Source: JBBQNR01 sp963774075
Lineage (GTDB): Bacteria; Actinomycetota; Thermoleophilia; Solirubrobacterales; JBBDJG01
Reading direction: 5' to 3'
Length of the DNA stretch: 64,000 nucleotides
Assembly (NCBI GenBank): GCA_963774075.1
Contig: CAVZDP010000003.1
Coordinates: 806,001-870,000 of the forward strand
In this document: positions 59,990-64,000 of the stretch, piece by piece
Layout of the letters: each line of letters starts with the position of its first letter
How positions within the stretch are numbered: position 1 is the stretch's first letter
Notes under the pieces: generated by a model
Told to the model about the DNA's origin: nothing
The model's database searches: none
What the model saw: the letters and a program-made list of their open reading frames with translations, nothing else
Program-made: the position numbers and the translations under genes

Positions 59990-61688
59990 GCCGATCCCGG
60001 GAGCGCGATGGAGGAAGCTCGACCACGATTGCGTGGTCGTCGCGGGCGAGCACCCGGGAGGACCCGACCGGCGATGCACGACCAAAGCAGGCGAGCACGT
60101 TGCGCGGCGCGGGAAGAGGCTCGACGAGCACGTACCGGAGCCCCATCGCGCGCAGGGTGGCCACCGTCTCGCAGATCGGGAGTTGGCCGAGGCTCTGAAG
60201 CTTCGCCGGCGTCGTTGCGAACTTGCAGATGTTCACGAGCGGCTGCTCGTGCATCTCCTGCACGAGGCAGGCGCGTTGCGCCTGCCCGGCCAGCCAGCCC
60301 TCGCGGGTGATGTGGATGACGGGTCCGTTCGGCGCATCCGCGAGCGCCTCGATCGCAGCGGTTCGCGCCGGGGTCTGCCGGTTCATCCCGGGTGGGCGCG
60401 TGTATAGGTCGACCCCAACCACGAGAGCGATAGCGAGTGTGACCGGGACGACCGCCGCTCGGGAAAGCCCCCGCAGGACGAACGCCACGCCGAGGCCTGC
60501 GAGCACGGACGTCCCCGCCATCAGGGGCATCACGAAGCGCTGGCCGGCGCGGAGGCCCGGCGTGAGCTCGTAGATCAGCCTGGAAGGCGTGGGGACCGTC
60601 TCTCCGAGCATCCACGGCGGCAGGGAGCAGATCACGCACACGAGCACCGTTGCCAGGGCCAGCAACGCCGCGATTGCCTCCGGCGAGGGCCGATCCCGCC
60701 GGCGCCTCGACACCCACCCTCCCAGCGCGGCGACCGCTCCGATCCCCGCGAGCCAGAGGACGGACAGCCCGACGTAGAGGTTGGTGTAGCGAGCACGCGG
60801 GACCAGGTCGGCCAGCGCGCCAGACACCCCTTCCCCCCAGATCGAGCTGTAGCCGGGCCACAAGAACATCAGAGGATGAGCCGCCTGCTCGTAGAAGTCG
60901 GCCAGCGGCCTGTCCGGAGCATCGGAGAAAGAGGTCGCGGCACCGATGGCAAGGGCGAGGCCCGCCGCGACGGCCCAGGGCCCGGCGGCGAGCAGCAGCA
61001 GCCTGCGCTCGAGGCCGATCCGCGGTGCGAGCGCATCCACGACCACGATGCAGGCAGCGCCGACCGCGGACACGTGCAGCGCGTAGTAGGGCGTCCAGAA
61101 CATCGCCGGCACGAGCGATGCCCCGGCGAGCAGCGCCGCCCGCCGCCCCGGCGCTAGAGCGAGGTTCCAGAAGGCCCACAGCGGAAGCACGAACAGCCAC
61201 ATGTGCGCATACGTGGTCGCCGCCCAGGCGACCGCGTAGAGATGCGGGGAGAAGCCGTATGCGAGTCCGGCCACGAAGCCGGCGCCTGTCGACCCGGTCA
61301 CCTTGCGAACGAACAGAAAGGTGACCGTGGCGGTGAGGAAGAAGCCGAGCACGGCGAGCAGGCCGTGCGCGGCGACCGGCCCCAGGACCGCGGATCCGAG
61401 CCACAGATAGAGAGAGCTGAACAGCGAGACCGCGTCGAGCCCAGGAGTGGTGGGGACGCCGTCGGGGAAGCCAACCGACGTGATCCGGCCGGAGAAGAAC
61501 GGCACCACCTCGCTCCGGGCGATCGAGCCGAACTTCGCGATGCTCGACGACACGTCGCCGCCGAGCGGCCCGATCAGAGTCGTCGAGGGCTTGACTGCCC
61601 ATGGCCAGGTGACGGCGACCGCGAAGACGAAATAGACCAGAGGGCAGAGCAACCACCGACTGGCCTTCGGCGGGGGCACGAGACGCAT
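59913..61688 (-). CDS. GT-C-like membrane protein (pair B, member 2) with extended tail
   Basis: 591 residues from ATG 61688. About 11 helices, with loop motif GGDVSSSIAKFGSIARS, then VRKVTGSTGAGFVAG and DFYEQAAHPLMF-x-WPGY, all shared with 61736-63526. The C-terminal domain has ICETVATLRAMGLRYVLVEPLP. The paralogue stops right after ELTPSRS, whereas this protein reads ELPPSRS and continues for about 28 more residues rich in Arg, Gly and Pro, running into the next gene. Loss of the ancestral stop is the simplest explanation. Confidence 0.75.
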   Translation of the reverse strand: MRLVPPPKASRWLLCPLVYFVFAVAVTWPWAVKPSTTLIGPLGGDVSSSIAKFGSIARSEVVPFFSGRITSVGFPDGVPTTPGLDAVSLFSSLYLWLGSAVLGPVAAHGLLAVLGFFLTATVTFLFVRKVTGSTGAGFVAGLAYGFSPHLYAVAWAATTYAHMWLFVLPLWAFWNLALAPGRRAALLAGASLVPAMFWTPYYALHVSAVGAACIVVVDALAPRIGLERRLLLLAAGPWAVAAGLALAIGAATSFSDAPDRPLADFYEQAAHPLMFLWPGYSSIWGEGVSGALADLVPRARYTNLYVGLSVLWLAGIGAVAALGGWVSRRRRDRPSPEAIAALLALATVLVCVICSLPPWMLGETVPTPSRLIYELTPGLRAGQRFVMPLMAGTSVLAGLGVAFVLRGLSRAAVVPVTLAIALVVGVDLYTRPPGMNRQTPARTAAIEALADAPNGPVIHITREGWLAGQAQRACLVQEMHEQPLVNICKFATTPAKLQSLGQLPICETVATLRAMGLRYVLVEPLPAPRNVLACFGRASPVGSSRVLARDDHAIVVELPPSRSRDRRVPPEGEGIGGRPAGSRARAGADER

Positions 61689-61735
61689 CGAAGGTCGTGC
61701 CGACCCTAACCTCTTTCTCCCTCGAGCGGCACACG

Positions 61736-63526
61736 CTAGGAGCGCGAAGGAGTGAGCTCGAACACGACCATGCGCTCGTCGCGGGCCAGAATTCGCCACG
61801 GGCCGACCGGCGAGCCGCGGCGGAAGCAGGCGGCGACGTTGCCCGGCACCGGAAGCGGCTCGACGAGCACGTACCTGAGGCCGCTGCGGCGAAGGCCCGC
61901 CACCGTCTCGCAGATGGGGCGCAGGCCCCGCTGCCAGACCTTCTCCGGCGTCGTCGTGAAGTTGCAGGTGTTCGCGAGCGGTTTCTCGTGCACCTCCTGC
62001 ATCAGGCACGCACGCTGGGCCGCGCCGCCGATCCAGCCCTGGGGAAGGATGTGGATCACGGGCCCGTCAGGGGCCTGCGCGAGCGCCTCCAGCGCCGCCG
62101 AGCGTGGGGGCGTCTCGTCGATGGCGGCCGGCGGCCGCGTGTAGAGGTCGATGCCCACGATCGCAGCGATCGCGAGGGTGACCGGCACCACTGCCCTCGG
62201 CCCCACCCGTCTCAGGATCGCCGCGGCGCCGAGGCCCGCGAGCACAGCGGTGCCCGCCATCAGTGGCATCACGAAGCGCTGGCCGGCGCGGAGGCCCGGG
62301 GTGAGCTCGAAGATCAGCGAGGCCGGCGTGGGTATCGAGCCGTTCAGGACGCGTGGCGGCAGCGAGCACACCACGCAGGTGATGACGGCTGCGGCCGCAA
62401 GCAGCGCCGCGATCGCCTCCGGAGAGGGCCGTGTCCGCAGGCGGCGCGTGACCCACCCACGCAGCGCGGCCCAGACCCCGCTGGCGCCGAGCAGCAGGAC
62501 CGACACGCCGACGTAGAGGTTGGCGCTCGCAGCGCGCGGGACCAGGTCGACGAGTCCGTTCGACACGCCGTCGGGCCAAATCGAGCCGTAGCCCGGCCAG
62601 GCGAACATGAGCGGATGGGCCGCCTGCTCGTAGAAGTCGCTCAGCGGGCGGTCGGGAGAGTCCGAGAAGGAGGTGGCGACACCCACAGCCAGCGCGACCG
62701 CGGCGCCAAGCGCCCATGGCGCTGCGACGAGGCCGAGCCAGCGCCGGGGAAGCTCCACTCGCGGCGCGATGGCAGCGACGACGATGAGGCACGCTACGCC
62801 GATCGCGAACACGTGCAGGGCGAAATAGGGCGTCCAGAACATCGCGGGCAGGATCGACGCGCCGGCGATCACCGCGCCCCGGCGGCTGGGAGTGCTGGCG
62901 AGGCTCCAGAAGGCCCACAGCGGGAGGATGAACAGCCACATGTGCGCGTAGGTCGTCGCGGCGGTGGCGAGCGAATACAGATGGGGCGAGAAGCCGTACG
63001 CGATGCCGGCCACGAAACCGGCGCCGGTCGACCCCGTCACCTTGCGGACGAACAGATACGTGACGGTGGCGGTGAGGAAGTAGCCGAGCACCGCGAACAG
63101 CCCGTGGGCCTGCACCGGGCCGAGCAGCTCCGACCCGATCCAGAGGTAGGCCGCGCTGAAGACGGATACCGAGTCCAGCCCCGGCGTCGTAGCCACGCCG
63201 TCGGGAAAGCCGACGGACGTTATCTCCCCGTGGATGAAGGGAAACGTGTTGCTTCGAGCGATCGAGCCGAACTTCGCGATGCTCGACGACACGTCGCCGC
63301 CGAGCGGCCCGATCAGAGTCGTCCCCGGCTCGGCGATCCACGGCCAGGTGACGGCGAAGGCCAGCAGAGCGTAGGCGGCCGGCGGCAGCCACGCCGTGAC
63401 GGCGCGAGGCATGCCTGGACGCCGCCGGGGAGCGGAGCCCTCCGGCGCGACACCGTCGTCGGCGGACGGCCGTGGGGAGGAACTCTTCTGGGCGGCTCCG
63501 GGAGCGGCTTTGTCGATCACGTCCAT
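61736..63526 (-). CDS. GT-C-like membrane protein (pair B, member 1)
   Basis: 596 residues from ATG 63526. A disordered ~38-residue N-terminus precedes about 11 membrane helices. Loop 1 carries LIGPLGGDVSSSIAKFGSIA, an acidic GD motif as in GT-C enzymes. The late domain includes PICETVAGLRRSGLRYVLVEPLP and ends ELTPSRS. It is first of an eight-gene minus-strand run down to the Alg5-like GT2, which could supply its lipid-linked sugar. Function as a glycosyltransferase is inference; the fold is well supported by hydropathy. Confidence 0.75.
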   Translation of the reverse strand: MDVIDKAAPGAAQKSSSPRPSADDGVAPEGSAPRRRPGMPRAVTAWLPPAAYALLAFAVTWPWIAEPGTTLIGPLGGDVSSSIAKFGSIARSNTFPFIHGEITSVGFPDGVATTPGLDSVSVFSAAYLWIGSELLGPVQAHGLFAVLGYFLTATVTYLFVRKVTGSTGAGFVAGIAYGFSPHLYSLATAATTYAHMWLFILPLWAFWSLASTPSRRGAVIAGASILPAMFWTPYFALHVFAIGVACLIVVAAIAPRVELPRRWLGLVAAPWALGAAVALAVGVATSFSDSPDRPLSDFYEQAAHPLMFAWPGYGSIWPDGVSNGLVDLVPRAASANLYVGVSVLLLGASGVWAALRGWVTRRLRTRPSPEAIAALLAAAAVITCVVCSLPPRVLNGSIPTPASLIFELTPGLRAGQRFVMPLMAGTAVLAGLGAAAILRRVGPRAVVPVTLAIAAIVGIDLYTRPPAAIDETPPRSAALEALAQAPDGPVIHILPQGWIGGAAQRACLMQEVHEKPLANTCNFTTTPEKVWQRGLRPICETVAGLRRSGLRYVLVEPLPVPGNVAACFRRGSPVGPWRILARDERMVVFELTPSRS

Positions 63527-63725
63527 CGCTGACGAAGGGAAGAACACTGGCCGGCGGCGTTTGGACCCCTGGGGGCCGGCCCGCTTCGGCGGCCGTGTCC
63601 GCGCAAGCCTGAACGCCGGCCGGGACGGCAAGAGGCTGCACCAGTCCCGCACGCGGCCGCCGGGCGGGGGATTCTAGCCCCAACAGCGGCCTCGCCTCTG
63701 GCCGGAGGCACGCTCGAGGGGCCGG

Positions 63726-64000
63726 CTATCCGCGCCCGGCGAACAGCTCGCGGTAGCTGGGCACCACGGCCTCGTGTGACTGGCCCGACTCCTGGATCGC
63801 GAGCGCGCTGGACAGCGCGGCGATGCCGTCCCAGCCGGTGACCGTGGCCCGCGCCGGGTCGCCGAGAGCGGCGACGAAGGTCTCCCACTGCACCCGCAAC
63901 GGCTCTCGCCGCTCGAGCGCGAAGCGGACCATGTTGCCTTCGCCCGTGCCGCGCACCACGTTCAGCGCATCCCATTGGATCGTCGTGCGGGGGTTCTCGT
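63726..64000 (-). CDS. Gfo/Idh/MocA-type oxidoreductase, C-terminal fragment
   Basis: The frame is open to the window edge, so the N-terminal NAD-binding domain is missing; about 90 residues are visible. The pattern ENPRTTIQWDALN ... EPLRVQWETFVAALGDPARATVTGWDGIAALSSALAIQESG matches the C-terminal end of Gfo/Idh/MocA sugar dehydrogenases (catalytic core not visible). In a polysaccharide locus, such enzymes often oxidise the 3-OH of UDP-GlcNAcA or similar. The assignment rests on this tail only. The gap of 199 bases to the next gene shows short GC hairpins and no gene. Confidence 0.55.
   Translation of the reverse strand, partial: ENPRTTIQWDALNVVRGTGEGNMVRFALERREPLRVQWETFVAALGDPARATVTGWDGIAALSSALAIQESGQSHEAVVPSYRELFAGRG

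Overview
The window comes from a high-GC actinobacterium: sampled coding lines run near 70% G+C, GTG starts are frequent, and many genes overlap by 4 bases. Small actinobacterial families (a DUF6457-like protein, a YbdK-type carboxylate-amine ligase) and secreted Arg-rich Ig/PKD-type proteins suggest Thermoleophilia (Solirubrobacterales or Gaiellales). That placement is inference from gene content. I saw no rRNA, tRNA, transposase, phage gene or CRISPR array.

Positions 1-20500 hold a mixed housekeeping and regulatory region. It contains the 3' end of a PKD-repeat protein, a GGDEF protein, an OmpR-type two-component pair, a SigB/SigF-type sigma factor, a family 5 uracil-DNA glycosylase followed by an MBL-fold hydrolase, a UPF0173 hydrolase, selD, a rhomboid-fold protein lacking its catalytic residues, a cupredoxin lipoprotein, a YbdK-type ligase, an archaeal-type class I aldolase, a MepA-like peptidase, a BolA/monothiol glutaredoxin pair, a thermonuclease, a bacterial eRF1-like (baeRF) protein, and an ECF sigma factor fused to a zinc-finger/membrane extension that overlaps a large secreted protein gene.

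Positions 20850-64000 form a very large surface polysaccharide locus. It includes a UDP-xylose synthase-like enzyme, a polyprenyl-phosphate sugar phosphotransferase (chain initiation), an O-antigen ligase/polymerase-like protein with TPRs, two flippases, more than ten glycosyltransferases, and nucleotide-sugar routes: CDP-glucose (rfbF, rfbG), GDP-mannose to a GDP-6-deoxyhexose (gmd plus a reductase), and UDP-ManNAc/ManNAcA (wecB, a UDP-sugar dehydrogenase and a WecG/TagA transferase). A tail of large GT-C-like membrane proteins occurs as two duplicated pairs. The layout fits Wzx/Wzy-type assembly: cytoplasmic sugar activation, undecaprenyl-linked assembly, flipping, then polymerisation or ligation outside.

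The most striking observations are: (1) a 341-residue intein with a LAGLIDADG endonuclease inside GDP-mannose 4,6-dehydratase, placed exactly in the conserved NHE|SPRRG substrate loop; (2) an intergenic tandem repeat of three-hairpin units, with compensatory base changes between copies and a dispersed copy 19 kb away; (3) two ~167-bp palindromic elements that share flanking boxes around a variable perfect hairpin and sit directly against stop codons; (4) a pseudo-rhomboid; and (5) the sigma/anti-sigma-like fusion coupled to a secreted protein.
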